Shown: positions 23,147 to 34,300 of the stretch, piece after piece
How the letters are laid out: each line of letters begins with the position of its first letter
Numbering within the stretch: position 1 is the first letter of the stretch
Source: Oscheius tipulae
Lineage: Eukaryota; Nematoda; Chromadorea; Rhabditida; Rhabditidae
DNA: 64,000 nucleotides
Assembly (NCBI GenBank): GCA_037178975.1
Contig: JASJZH010000003.1
Location: 7,688,001-7,752,000 of the forward strand
Reading direction: 5' to 3'
Translations under genes and position numbers: made by a program
Notes under the pieces: generated by a model
Databases searched by the model: none
What the model was told of the DNA's origin: nothing
Seen by the model: only the letters and a program-made list of their open reading frames with translations

Positions 23147-25673
23147 ATGAGCCGAAGTAACGAAGAAGAGCGTCGACGTGAGCAGACGCCTCGTCCAGGA
23201 AGCGTTCCGCCGCTATATGACGAAGAGGAGTAGGTTTTCTGCCTATTTTCCTTATCTTTTTTAGTTTTTTATCTTGTAGAACGAATGTTTCCAGCCCTCC
23301 ACGAACTCCGCCAGCCGCTGCTGTCAAAACGGAGCCGGACCCAGACTTTTCAGTCAGCAGCAGGTTAGTTTTTCGGTCAAGTTTCATACAAATTTAGTTT
23401 TAGTGTCATGGCCTTCACGCCTTCTCCGAAAAGAGTCGACGTCATAACTCTTGAGAGCGATGATGACGAGGACGGCGATGGAGAGTCCGTGCCGAAGACG
23501 GAGAATAACGAAGAGGCTGCCGAGCAGCCGACGAAGCCACGTGATTTGGTGAACGTTGTTGGGCCTGCCGAGGAAGACGAGGCACCGTCGCCACGTCGCC
23601 CCGAGCCTCTAGTGGACCCCAGAGATCCGAGGGTTCTCGAGCCGAGAGATGCCAGAAGGTGAGATTTGGTTCAACTTGGATAGCTGTTGCTCCTTTGGAG
23701 CTAAGAATCCTGTAAACTTGTCAACTTCTCGGGGATCGAACCCGGGTCGTGTTCGTAGTAGCGCCTCTTACCAATACACCAACTGTTTTACTACCATTTT
23801 AAAAAGTTTGTAACTTTGTTTTCAGGACGAAGCGCCCAGTTCCGAGATTTCGTCAGCTGTCACCGGAGCTGTCCAGTCATGCTTCTTCTCCTCCCAGAGT
23901 CAGAGAACGCGACATCTCGACTGACGTCTTTGCTGGAAGCAGTGAGCTCTTCAACGCCAACAAGGAACTGCCACCTCCACCTCAGAGTCAGGGTTCGGAT
24001 GAGAGTGATAGAACGCCTCCGGCTCCCCCGCCCAAGAACACTCCGGAACGACCGCGTGACTGGAGACAGCCCACTCCAGCTGCTTCCCCGAGAGCTGGAG
24101 CTCCGCTGGCTGTAGTGGCTCCAATCCGCCGTCAACTAATACCGAATCAGGGTGTGTGTGCTTTTTCTACAAGTCTTGTAAAGGCCCTACAAACTTAAAA
24201 CTTCATAATTTTCAGGTCCTGTCAACCGCGAACTAACTCCTCTGGCTCCTCTCCCACCGCTGCCTGCGTCCCCTCAACGGGACCAGTTGGATGATAGTGT
24301 TGACGAGGACAACAATGTGACCGCTCCTTCTTCAGGTAATCTTCTCACCAAAAAAAACCTCAGTTTTCAGCTGTTTCCTCGCAGAGCAGTGCTGCTCCTG
24401 TCCGAATTCCTGCCCGTCAAAATACTCCCGCCCCGGCTGGCTGGAAAAGAGCTGCACCGAGAGGCTACGTTCCGCGGCCGAAGAGAAAAAAACCTCGTGA
24501 GTTTCAAGCCCTTTTTGGTTCTACTTATAGTCAAATTCAGCCGTTAAACGAAACTTAAACGAAGAAATTGAACGTCTCCAGCGATCAGCAGACTTCATGA
24601 TCCCTAAATTGGCCTTTTCGCGTCTGGTACGCGGAGTTACACAGACTGTTTGTGATGTAATTTTTGTTGTTAGGTTGTGAAAAAACAAATTTAGAATATG
24701 GACATTGAGGCCAAAAGATGGCAGAGTAAAGCTCTGGGAGCTGTTCAGGTAAGCATAATTTTCATCCTTGCTAAAAACTGCAAATTATTCGATTTTCTGT
24801 ACGGGAAGTTGTTGCTTCAATGGCTAAAAAAAAATAGCGACGTTTTTTGGCTGAAAGGCAGTAAACCATGGTCGGAAAAGATCAGAATGCTACTAGATTA
24901 CTGTAGTTCCACTAACAAAACTGACGATAAGGATAACAAGGCGTAGGATGTTTCGGGTAACAATTTGCAGGCTTCTGCCTCTTGAAAATTGGCTAAACAA
25001 CTCGTCGTTTTCGACAGGTCTAATGTAATCGGGCAAGTCTCCAAAAGCACATTTCCATGAAAAATCTAGGAGTTTTCTTGACGGAAAAGATGCAAAATCG
25101 TGCTGTAAGAATACTTATTACAGACATGACTATCGTGCCGACTTGGCCCGTTTGTAAACTCTGGCGCTCCGGCCGGGCTAGACATTCGTTTCGAGAACCG
25201 GCCGGAGTACATGCTATTTACAGACAGACCGGCCGTTCTACCATGTCTGCCTAGTAGTCAATCGCAGATTACTATAGAATTCTTCGCCAAAAAAACAAGA
25301 TGTAATATGTGACAAATATCCCTGTTTTTCGAGTTCAGCCTATTGCGCAATCTCGCAGATGTTCATGAGCGCGTGTCCTACATGTTTTCGGCTGAACAAC
25401 CAGGAAAATAACGCTGATAGTTGAATACCTAGTAGCGGGAAGCAGGTACCTAATTTCTGTATAAAAAGTTCTAAAATGAAAAAATTTGGGACGGAACCTG
25501 AACTTCAAAACTCCTTACATTTTCAGTCCGCCGCCGAATCCTACCTCTCGAATCTGTTTGTAGATGGCTATCTGTGTGCCCTTCATGCCAAGAGAGTCAC
25601 CCTGAAGCCAGCCGACATCCAGGTAGCCATGCGTCTTCGACCAGGCGGCGATCCTGGCAAGAAACGATCGTAA
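23147..25673 (+). CDS. centromeric histone H3 variant (CENP-A/CENH3) with very long N-terminal tail
   Basis: Replaces H3 in centromeric nucleosomes and marks the site of kinetochore assembly. Exons: 23147-23229, 23280-23363, 23404-23658, 23826-24151, 24216-24335, 24371-24496, 24541-24656, 24695-24748, 25527-25673; all phases agree, 436 residues. Residues from about 335 form a histone fold: [20 protein letters not shown] (alphaN/alpha1, compare KLPFQRLVR in H3), a loop 1 longer than in H3 ([14 protein letters not shown]), alpha2 ([16 protein letters not shown]) and [13 protein letters not shown] before alpha3. The longer loop 1 and poor match to the H3 tail separate it from replication H3. The tail of about 330 residues is rich in Pro, Ser, Glu and Arg with an acidic run ([11 protein letters not shown]), PxxP motifs and a basic patch next to the fold. 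C. elegans HCP-3 also has an extended tail, but this one is longer than I know for the family. Confidence 0.88.
23712..23785 (-). repeat. tRNA-like remnant (tRNA pseudogene or SINE head) in a CENP-A intron
   Basis: On the minus strand the sequence has an A-box-like TGGTGTATTGGTAAGAGGCG and a perfect B box GGGTTCGATCCC, spaced as in a tRNA gene. The acceptor stem does not pair, so it is not a functional tRNA. It lies antisense inside intron 3. Confidence 0.4.
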
Positions 25674-25914
25674 TCCTTACCCCCGCCATATCCTACTACC
25701 ATGTGTGTATAACATATCTTGACTCTCTCCCTCTCTCTCTCTCTGTCTTATTTCCTAATTTTAATACACTGTTCGTCTTACAATTTTTATTTCTATTTCG
25801 GCTAACTCTTTGAATTCGGCCCAGGAAAAGAAAATGGTAATTCCAGCTAGCTAGCCATACAAAAGATAGCATTCTGCGGTGCTTTCGACGTTTTCTGAAG
25901 AAAAATAAGATATG

Positions 25915-25985
25915 CCAGAGGATTGAACCCGGGTCGTTTTTTCTGTAATCGTGCCTATCCCCAAAGTACTATATGTTGTCGTCAT
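25915..25985 (-). repeat. tRNA-like remnant (SINE head or tRNA pseudogene)
   Basis: On the minus strand GACCCGGGTTCAATCCTC closely matches the B-box region of the remnant at 23712-23785. The upstream part (TAGTACTTTGGGGATAGGCA) is only weakly A-box-like. No tRNA cloverleaf forms. Confidence 0.35.
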
Positions 25986-26790
25986 GAAATTAGTATTTAC
26001 AGACACTTCGCGACGATCGATCTTGGGCGCGAATAAGACATGGTACTCTTCGCACCTGCACCTGGGTCATTTGGACACAGTTCCCTATGGCTACAATCTG
26101 CGCAATTGATTGACAGGCAGACACTTTTTTGGGGGAGCACGGGATCGATTCCGATGACCCACTTTCGTGAGCAGACACAGACTCCGCCTCTCGAAGAAAA
26201 CTCCGGATATTAGTGGCACACAAACAAATCTCCCGCCTGTTTGGGATGCGGGGTGACCAGTCACTCTCGTCCGTTTTGTTCTCTCCCGTCTCGTGGGACA
26301 CAGTAACGTATTTCTTTATTTTCCACGACCAGAAATCCGTAGTCTTTCGCCACATCCCCTATCCTGTCTGTGTTGTTCTGTTCTGTTGCCAGTTCTTTGT
26401 TCTATCCGAATTTAGTCAGTGTCCCACACTACTGTCTGTCAGAAGTTTGTCAAAAAGGAACACAGAGGAATAAAGAGACAGGGACAGAGAGATAGAGAGA
26501 CAGGGAGACAGACACAGACGATTGGATACCAGACGGAATCGAAATTCCAGGGTCCTGATCTTTTTATTGGTTGTTCACAGCCTCTCAATGCTCAACACTT
26601 TATCGACTTTCTCACACGCTATTTCAACTAGCCTTGTTTACTTTCCAACGTCTAATTAGCTTTGTGATGATCCAAAAAGGATCAGCAGGCCGAAAAGCGT
26701 CATCCTTCACAATCTGTCGATTGACCAAAAAGAGTCTGGTTGTCTTTTTTGGAACTTTCTTCCTTACCAGCCGCTTTCGCCATCATTTTG

Positions 26791-27000
26791 TCTTCAGTTT
26801 GTATTGGGGGTTGCGCCGCTTCATAGTAACAAAAGCATCCCAGTGACTTCATTGTGACGAAAACTAAGTTCTAGAGCACACCCAAAGTTGGCTTGCCATC
26901 CAATTTAGGCAACAGCTGTTTCTGAACGCACACAATACTTCTGGCTCGCATCTCTTTCGTGGCCACGGACAAGCAAACAGGCATACAGAGTCCATCGCAC
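26791..27000 (+). repeat. dispersed repeat family 2, copy B
   Basis: This copy matches 15811-16016 along its full length, from the TTGCGCCGCTTCATAGTAAC block to the CAAACAGGCATACAGAGTCC end, with scattered substitutions and short gaps. Confidence 0.65.
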
Positions 27001-27412
27001 TTTGGATAGTGGAGATGCTCTCTTACCTCTTATGAGATGACTGAGCCCCTGATCCTAGCGCTTTGCTCCTTTTTTCTCTTTTCTTACTGGTACTGTCTCA
27101 ATCAGCACTTTTTTCCCTTTCCAACTGTCTCATCCTTGTAATTTGTTCACCCTCATACCAGGAGAAGGAATGGACATCTCGGCTGCCCATGTCCAGAGAC
27201 AGTTCCCAAAAGGTTGAGATCGATTTCATCAGTGCGACAGACAATTTTTCAAGCCCTGGCAGTTCCTGTCATCCTCGGGCATTCCTCGTTCTAACAAACA
27301 GATGGGGCATGGTTAATTGAACTAAAACCGATTTCTGACCTTTGTCTCCTAATTCTTTCCGATACTCTCTCATCCTACATGTACTTCTAACTCTTATCAA
27401 TTTAGACACAGA

Positions 27413-30400
27413 ATGGAAAACCCCGACCGGATTACAGTTCAGAAGCTTTTGATGGCTGATCTCCATGCCCGAGCGGCTCCTTTCGAGTCCAAAAAGGAGA
27501 AGATTCAGTACTGCGACAATTTCTACAAGTCGGTCAGAAGGGACGACTTGAGTGGAAGAGTTCCTATCCATATTAGCTCTGCTGTCAGGCGTGAGTAGAC
27601 TCTTTAAACTGATATATACGGTTCATTTACAGATTTCTTCCACAACAACCTACAGGTGGGTCGATCTTAAATAGATGACTGTATCCGCAGGACATTTTCC
27701 CGCGTCTTATGCGAAAAGAGCTCTTTTGTTTAGAGTACAGACGTGGGAGTAGGGGTCAAGAGAAAGAGGGAGAGTCTGTTGGGTACAATGTAGTGACGGT
27801 GACAGTGACCGTGAAAATGGCATCTGGTAGAAGTCCAATCTACCCTACTTTATTTCAGATCGGGGACGTTCCCAAATGGGCTCGTCTAGACGCCACCCTG
27901 ATCAAGAAATTCATCGAAGTCTTGAAGATCTACGGTCCAGACAAGGCCAAAGTCAAGGCGAGAAGAGCCACACTGGAAAATCCTCGAAAGATCCTGGTCA
28001 TTCCGCCGGAAGAGCGAGAGAACTTTGTTCATCTACTGGACGGAATCGAGATCAGTGAAGAAGAGGAAGCCGATTTGAAACGGGGGAGACGGGAGAAGTT
28101 CTCGCCTGTTAGGCCAGTACCGACTGCGAAAATCGAACAGAGACCGGTAGAGGACGAGAGACAGAAGCAGATGAAGCAGATGTACAATTTGCTAGCTGGT
28201 TAGTGGTCCTAATATTGAAAACATTCCATATTAAGGTAGTCTTCTGATGAGTCAGCAGATGAAGACTATGCAGATGCTTCTTCAGACAGCAAAAATGGGT
28301 CTCCCGGTTCTGCCTATTCTTCAACAGTGTCAGGGTTTAGCCGGAATGTCAATGATTCCTAACAGTGGTGAGTGAGAGAGAGGCAGAGAGACACGAAGAC
28401 ACAGAGAGACAGCCGTTCCTGTCCCGTTCATATTGAAGAGTTTGCTCTTTTCCTGCCTGTCTGTAAAGAATCTCGAGCCTTGTGACGGTAGATCAAACAC
28501 TATCTATCCGTAGTAGTACACTGCGCGTCATAATTATGAGTCACCCCCCTAAATTTGCAGTATAGAGCGCACATCGCATTTTAGAGCTTCAGGACCATTT
28601 CCAAACATTTTCTCGTGTCAAAAAACCCCCAGAAAAAAATTTTCAGACAAGTATCTCATTTCCTTGAATCTCCATCTTCGAAAATCCCAAAAACGCCCGC
28701 GTCATAATTATGAGTTAATATGAACTAAACACATTTTTTAAAGAGACAACAACTTATTTCGTGATGAAATAAAGTAACTAGTAATTAGTAGTGCCACCAC
28801 GGGCAGCAACAACATCTAGCAATCGTCTAGGCATCGAATCTACGAGATTCTGGAGGGAAGACAGTGGAACACGACGCCAAGCGTCCAGGATGGCTCGCTT
28901 GAGGACATCAACGTTGTTGTACTGACGGCAACCCTTGTATACATCTCGGACAGATGCTCCAGAGATTTTCAATCGGATTCAGGTCCGGAGAGCAGGCTGG
29001 CCACGGGAGGACGTTGATTTGATGAGATTGGAGCCAAGCGGCAGTATGACGACTGGCATGAATCGAGACATTGTCGTGCTGAAACGTCCAGTTTCCACCT
29101 TGAGCATGCAGGAACGGCAGTAGGTGATCTCTGAGCACGTCCTGGTAGCCGTTCGAGTTCATGCGACAAGTCACAAATGCTATCTCCAGCTTTCCAAAGC
29201 TGCTGAATCCGGCCCAAACCATTAGTGAACCGCCACCGAAGCTTCATCGGGAAAAGTAACGAGGCTCCTTACGAAGATCTCTCCAATAATGAGAAATACC
29301 GTCAGGACCGTCGTAGTTGAACTTTTTTTCATCGCTAAAGATGACCTGAACTAGCTGTGGAGGTGCACAAAACAAAAAATAACGTGGTTCAGTTGCGGCC
29401 GATGTTGCTTCGAGCGAAGTCGATCCGAGCAATCTTGTGACGATCCAGGAGAAGAGGTACGGGCTTCATTTTCTCTCTGGTGATATTCCTATTCCGTTTG
29501 ACAGCTCTCAGGATCGTCGATTTTGAAACATCGGCTCCCAGTTCGGCACGAGCACCATTCGCCGACATCGTGCTGTTCGAAAGGCGGCCGATACGACTTT
29601 CGTCTCTTTTAGTGACGATTCTCGGGCGTCCGGAGCTCTTCTTTCCTTCTGTGCAGTCTCTAACAACAAATCTTCGGATCGAGGTGATGGAACGGCCAAG
29701 CAATCTCGCAATTTCAGAGTTGTTCTTGCCGGCACGATCTAGAACTTCAGCTTGGGCTCTTTCTTCGGCAGAAAGGCGTTTTCCGCTCGGCATGTCGTTG
29801 CAGTTTAACGGGGAAACCTTTCAGGATATCGAACAATATGTTTACGATTCGTTTCGAGTTTTTGCCTTACAGGGTTCTGTGCAAGACCAATACTAACTCA
29901 TAATTATGACGCGGGCGTTTTTGGAATTTTCGAAGATGGAGATTCAAGGAAATGAGATACTTGTCTGAAAGTTTTTTTCTGGGGGTTTTTTGACACGAGA
30001 AAATGTTTGGAAATGGTCCTGAAGCTTTAAAATGCGATGTGCGCTCAATACTGCAAATTTAGGGGGGTGACTCATAATTATGACGCGCAGTGTAGTAGAC
30101 GAGTAGTAGTACTTTTACTGACCCGTCGTCTTCAGTAGTTCCAGTCGTTGGAGTCGTTCGGGCTGAGTAGGGTGCAGGACAAGTACTGGGTTGGAAAATA
30201 AGTTTTGTGACTCTTTGTAAATTTGTCCTTTGCCTTGGTTACGACAACGTCCGAGCTATTGATTATAGCACCTCGTGTAGCTCACTCAGTCCTCTACCAC
30301 CCCCAGTAGTTCTCTCTGGAAGAGAGCTTACGAATAAGAAGAGACGAAGAGTAGTTGTCCCGGATTAACTAGAAGAGAGGCAGAATCTTGGTCCCGCGAG

Positions 30401-30912
30401 AACAACAAAGAGAGAGAACAACAGTGTAGGCGAGTTTAGAGTTCATCGGTGCTCCTTGACGAACTGTCCCAAGGCGTTGCGGAGACGTCCCTTCTTGTCG
30501 GGCCACTCGTAGGCCCGACGAGGAGCAGCCTGGACGGTCTTCTTTCCGGACCGGCTATATACTACGGCTGGCAGATCGGCTACAGCTACGGCTGGCGCGG
30601 CTGTGATTGGCACTGCTGGCGGGGCGGGAACGGCGACGAGAGATGGGCATCGGGGCGAGCTGACAGAGGTTGACCAAAAACTTGGTTACTGGGAGACAGA
30701 CAGAGACAGAAAGACAGTGACTAACGTGAAACCTTTCAGCCTCCCTCGCCTCTCCAGCCCTGTCAGCAGTTATGTCCACTCCCTCTCCCCCTCTCGTCCG
30801 ATCTCCAGAGATAGACCAGGAGAATCTCCCACCGAAGACCGATTCCCGTCACAGTCACCTAATGGAAGGAATCCTTGAGAAGATCAAGGCGACCAAGACA
30901 GCAAAGATCTGA
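27413..30912 (+). CDS. unrecognised charged, probably nuclear protein; last intron carries a transposon
   Basis: Exons: 27413-27590, 27633-27655, 27691 to about 27798, 27859-28198, 28236-28367, then most likely 30740-30912; this gives about 317 residues with agreeing phases. The third exon's 3' end is uncertain because the intron after it has no stop in frame. Residues 1-70 are mixed helical (MENPDRITVQKLLMADLHAR). The middle (IGDVPKWARLDATLIKKFIE; RATLENPRKILVIPPEEREN) is basic-acidic, followed by an EEEEAD run and a Met/Gln-rich segment (QQMKTMQMLLQTAKMGLPVL). The C-terminus is Lys-rich. The alternative last exon at 30136-30170 also fits the phase and would end the protein after a dozen residues. 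I prefer 30740-30912 because AATAAA follows 36 bases after its stop. The family is unknown to me. Confidence 0.6.
28519..30092 (-). mobile_element. Tc1/mariner-type transposon, 1574 bp, with 200-bp inverted repeats
   Basis: The element begins CACTGCGCGTCATAATTATG at 28519 and ends in its reverse complement at 30092. TA flanks both sides (28517-28518 and 30093-30094), the Tc1/mariner target duplication. The terminal inverted repeats are about 200 bases and nearly identical. The GCGTCATAATTATGAG core recurs at the inner end of each repeat, the IR/DR arrangement of transposase-binding sites. The near identity of the repeats suggests fairly recent insertion. It sits in an intron of the plus-strand gene, in the opposite orientation. 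Confidence 0.93.
28778..29793 (-). pseudogene. Tc1-like transposase, frameshifted
   Basis: The minus strand starts with MPSGKRLSAEERAQAEVLDR, a typical helix-turn-helix N-terminus (NSEIARLLGRSITSIRRFV) and a paired-like domain. Downstream, in shifted frames, come VIFSDEKKFNYDGPDG (first catalytic Asp), WTFQHDNVSIHAS (second Asp) and PDLNPIENLW (the Glu of DD34E). Frames change near 29390-29430, 29222-29250 and 28960, so no full-length protein is made as written. The copy is probably inactive, although the ends look mobilisable in trans. Confidence 0.85.
30443..30659 (-). CDS. possible 3'-terminal exon of a nested minus-strand gene
   Basis: A 217-base segment on the minus strand follows a plausible acceptor (CCTCTGTCAG ending at 30660) and stays open to TGA at 30445-30443. 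It reads SLVAVPAPPAVPITAAPAVA then a basic end that includes RRAYEWPDKKGRLRNALGQF and VKEHR. Its codons are C-ending and biased like those of actin and the dehydrogenase here. I could not find the upstream exon with a start. The plus-strand frame over the same bases has an odd Trp/Gly-rich composition and does not splice in phase, so I prefer the minus reading. Family unknown. Confidence 0.4.
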
Positions 30913-30948
30913 TTCTATTGTGTTTCCGTGTTCTTTGGAAAAGGGTCG

Positions 30949-30954
30949 AATAAA
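30949..30954 (+). terminator. AATAAA polyadenylation signal of the unknown gene ending at 30912
   Basis: AATAAA lies 36 bases after the TGA at 30910-30912, a normal spacing in nematode 3' UTRs. It supports 30740-30912 as the true last exon. Confidence 0.5.
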
Positions 30955-31331
30955 TTCTGTTTGCTCAGCTAGCAATTCCAACCGTCCCCCTATGTTTGTT
31001 GCTATCGATGCGATGCGCCTAGTAGCCACATCAGATAACAGTTCGAGGCCCGAGACAACACGTGTTCCAGGCCTAGTTTACTAATTGTAACGGCCCCTTT
31101 GCCAGTTCCACTTGTACTCTCTCTCACATTTTCTCCCTCTCTCGTCCGGTCTCTCTCTATCTCTTTCTCTGTCTCTCCGTCTCAGTTTCTCTCTCTGTCT
31201 GTCTCTCTTTCTCTTTTCCTGCCGACCGTATTGAAACACATAAAGTTCAGATATTCTATACCGGTCCAGGAAGCCGATTAGCCCGCGATCAGCTGATGTT
31301 TCGCCTCGATTAAGTCCTATATTGACAAAGC

Positions 31332-34300
31332 ATGGCCGGCGGTTTTGTGGTAAGTTCATTTTACTGTTTTAGACTCTTTGCACAGTTAGATAACTCCTCA
31401 TCTGGAAAACAGCGACCAGCTTCAAAACCCGGAACCTCTCTGTATACTGTTCTTTTGACACTTCAAGCATGCATTGGTGGACTGCTTTTTGGATATGATA
31501 CGGGAGTCGTGAGCTCAGCGATGCTGTTCATCCCATCGGCTAAGGGTATGACCCCGATGGACACTGTCTGGCAGGAACTAATAGTCAGTATTACTCCTGG
31601 AATGGCTGGGATTGGAGCTTTGGTTGCTGGTAGGTGACTTGTCTTTCTGTCTATCTGTCGCTCTATCTGTCCCTCTCTCGTTATTTCTTTGTTTCTCTGT
31701 CTCTTTACCTGTCACTCTGATGCTGAACTAGATTCTTTCAGGACCCGCTGCTGACCGTATCGGTCGCCGGATGATTATCCTCTGTGCCAGTGCCATTTTT
31801 ACAGCCGGAGCCATCCTTTGCGCAGCAGCTCCAGAAAAATGGACTCTTTTGGCTGGTCGTGTCCTGCTAGGCTTTGCCATTGGCTTCGCCTCCATGATCA
31901 TTCCTGTCTTCATTAGTGAAGGATCTCCGGCTCACATCAGAGGGACACTAGTCACCGTTTACCAGGTAAAAATAACAGTAGTCAATCTGGAACTTATCCC
32001 AGTTTATGATAGCCTCAGGCTTCGTTGTCGCCAACGCAACTGGAGCCCTCTTCGCCTTGGTTGACCCGTACCGTGTCGGTTGGAGACTGATGTTTGCTCT
32101 GGCTGCAGTTCCTGCAATTTTCCAGGTTCTGCCACTGTCACTATCACTGTCTCTTTCAGTTCATCGGATTCCTCTTTCTGCCCGACACTCCCAGATTTTT
32201 GGCCTCCAAGAACCGAGAAGACGAAGCCCGCCAAGTTCTGAACAAAGTCTACAAAGGGAATGAGGAGTGGATCGACTACGAGATGAACGAGATAGTCCAG
32301 GCGAGAGAGGAGGAGAAAAAACACAAGCTGGAGAATGGTTCGTTCTTTTGACGAGGAGTTCGAATCCAATTCTAGGAGATGGCCTGGTCCTTTTCCGAGT
32401 TATGTCAACTCCACATGTCAGGAAAGCTCTGATCCTTGGATGCAGTCTTCAAATGTTCCAGCAGTTGATAGGAATCAATACTATTCTGTAAGTCAACTCT
32501 CTCTGTCTCTCTGTCTCCCTGCCTCTATATTGACTAAATAGAACGCATTTATTCCGTATCCCATATTGCGATGATAAAGCGAAGCCAGCAAATTTACCCA
32601 GCGGCAGGCGTAGTAACTATATTTGAGCGCACCGAAAGGAGTCGGCTTGTAGCCATAATTGGGGCACCTCAGCAAGGAGGTCATCTGATCCTATGCGGCT
32701 CTGAAAATCAAGTTTGTTATGGAATGAGTTATAAGTGATGAGAGCCGAAGAATGTTTCTAGGGATATTTCTTTTACACGCGCAGACACTCGTCAAAATAC
32801 AGGTAGAAATAATGAGCTCACAAGAATAGGCTTACTCTCTGTCTCTCTCTACATCTCTCTTCCTTCCTCTCACTCACTTCTTTTCAGATACTACACTGGC
32901 AACATTATTCAGTCGGCCGGAATTAAGAGCAAGATCACAACCATTTGGATCTCATGTGGAATTAGCTCAATTCAGTCGATCGGTACCTTCGCTCCAATGA
33001 AGCTGATCGAGAAGCTGGGACGAAGACCGATCCTTCTAGCCTCCATGGTCGGTGTCATCGTGTCTCTCTGTCTCATGGGAGGAGCCTTCTTGGGAGTCAA
33101 CAAAGGATCTCCGGAACTGTTTTCGGATCACGACTTTGATGGAATTGACTTCAGTATTGTTACCAGTGAACAAAACAAGACCCTGTCCAAATGTACTGGA
33201 TTTAGGTGAGTCGGAGAAAGTTTCTCTTTTTTTTACGGGATTACAGAGATCGGGACTGTCCGGTCTCAAGCTCAGAGCTGACAGTATAGTACCCCCTTTG
33301 TTACTTTTGTTGCAAAACTTGTATTCCTACTCTATTGTGATAAAAAAAAGTTCTCGCATTTCCCAGGACTGCTTGGCGCAATGGTAGCGCGTTCGACTCC
33401 AGATCGAAAGGTTGGGCGTTCGATCCGCTCAGTGGTCAGAATTTTTGCTTTTTTTTGAAACGCTTATAGCGAAATGACAACAAATTAAAAAGTACAATGT
33501 TTCTAGTAACTGCGATTTCTGTGTCACCTCTTCCTCTTGTGGATTCTGTCATCCATCCTCGGATGCTCATACCGGACAATGCTTGCCAGTCCCCAAGGAT
33601 CTTGATGCGGATTTTCCTGTTTCTACCGTAAGGTTTTCCGTGCTCCTCAGTCTTTAAGCATATAATGAGCACTATATAAAAACTTACTTTGAAAAGCATC
33701 GTTTTTAAACCATAGTTTCGAGTTGCTTGACTGCACGGGCGCGCTTACTATTTCAGCTTTGCGTGCCGCACCCAAATTAACGCCATCTGCCCTAGAAACA
33801 TATCTCATCGTCTTTTTCACATTCAGAGCTTCAAAACAACACCAAAATGCATGTAAAGCAGGGCTTTAGTACCACAAAATCACAGTTGAGCAGTCGCTGA
33901 AGGCACGTTGCAGTTCCGACTTTACGCGCCGCACCCAAACTCTGAATTCCTGTGATGGTCCGCTACGCCCTAGGAATATATTTCAATGTTTTTCTCACTC
34001 GAAGAGCTTCAGAAACCAAACATGCACAGATATTATGAGATCCTTCAGGTAGGCTACTGTGACACCTACGGCGGCAACTACACATTTGACGTCAACTTCT
34101 GTGAGACCAAGTGGACCGCAGCGCCCATAGCTGTCATGGTCATCTATCTGATCTGTTTTGCCTTCGGAATGGGTCCGATTCCTTGGGTATACAACTCGGA
34201 AATCTATCCACTCTGGGCGAGAGGGACATGTGTCTCTTTGGCTACTTTCACCAATTGGATCTTCAATCTAGCCATATCATTGACTTTCTTGTCCTTGGGA

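Larger units (their letters stand above)
25674..27412. other. intergenic region with repeats
   Basis: No gene is supported. It holds a CT microsatellite (about 25727-25747), a tRNA-like remnant (25915-25985), a GA-rich run (26478-26518) and a copy of dispersed repeat family 2. An open, exon-like segment at 27163-27310 could be an upstream exon of the next gene, but its phase does not fit the start I chose. Confidence 0.5.

Noticed and set aside
30136-30170. Short alternative last exon of the unknown gene
   Set aside because: It fits the phase but lacks a nearby polyadenylation signal; 30740-30912 fits better. Kept only as an alternative.
30449-30673. Plus-strand frame with YYGWQIGYSYGWRG composition
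   Set aside because: It cannot be spliced in phase with its neighbours, and the minus-strand reading of the same bases has far better codon use.
31081-31359. Arg/Asp/Glu-rich minus-strand frame (RDRERDRERP type)
   Set aside because: It is a translated CT/GA microsatellite upstream of the transporter, not a real RD-repeat protein.
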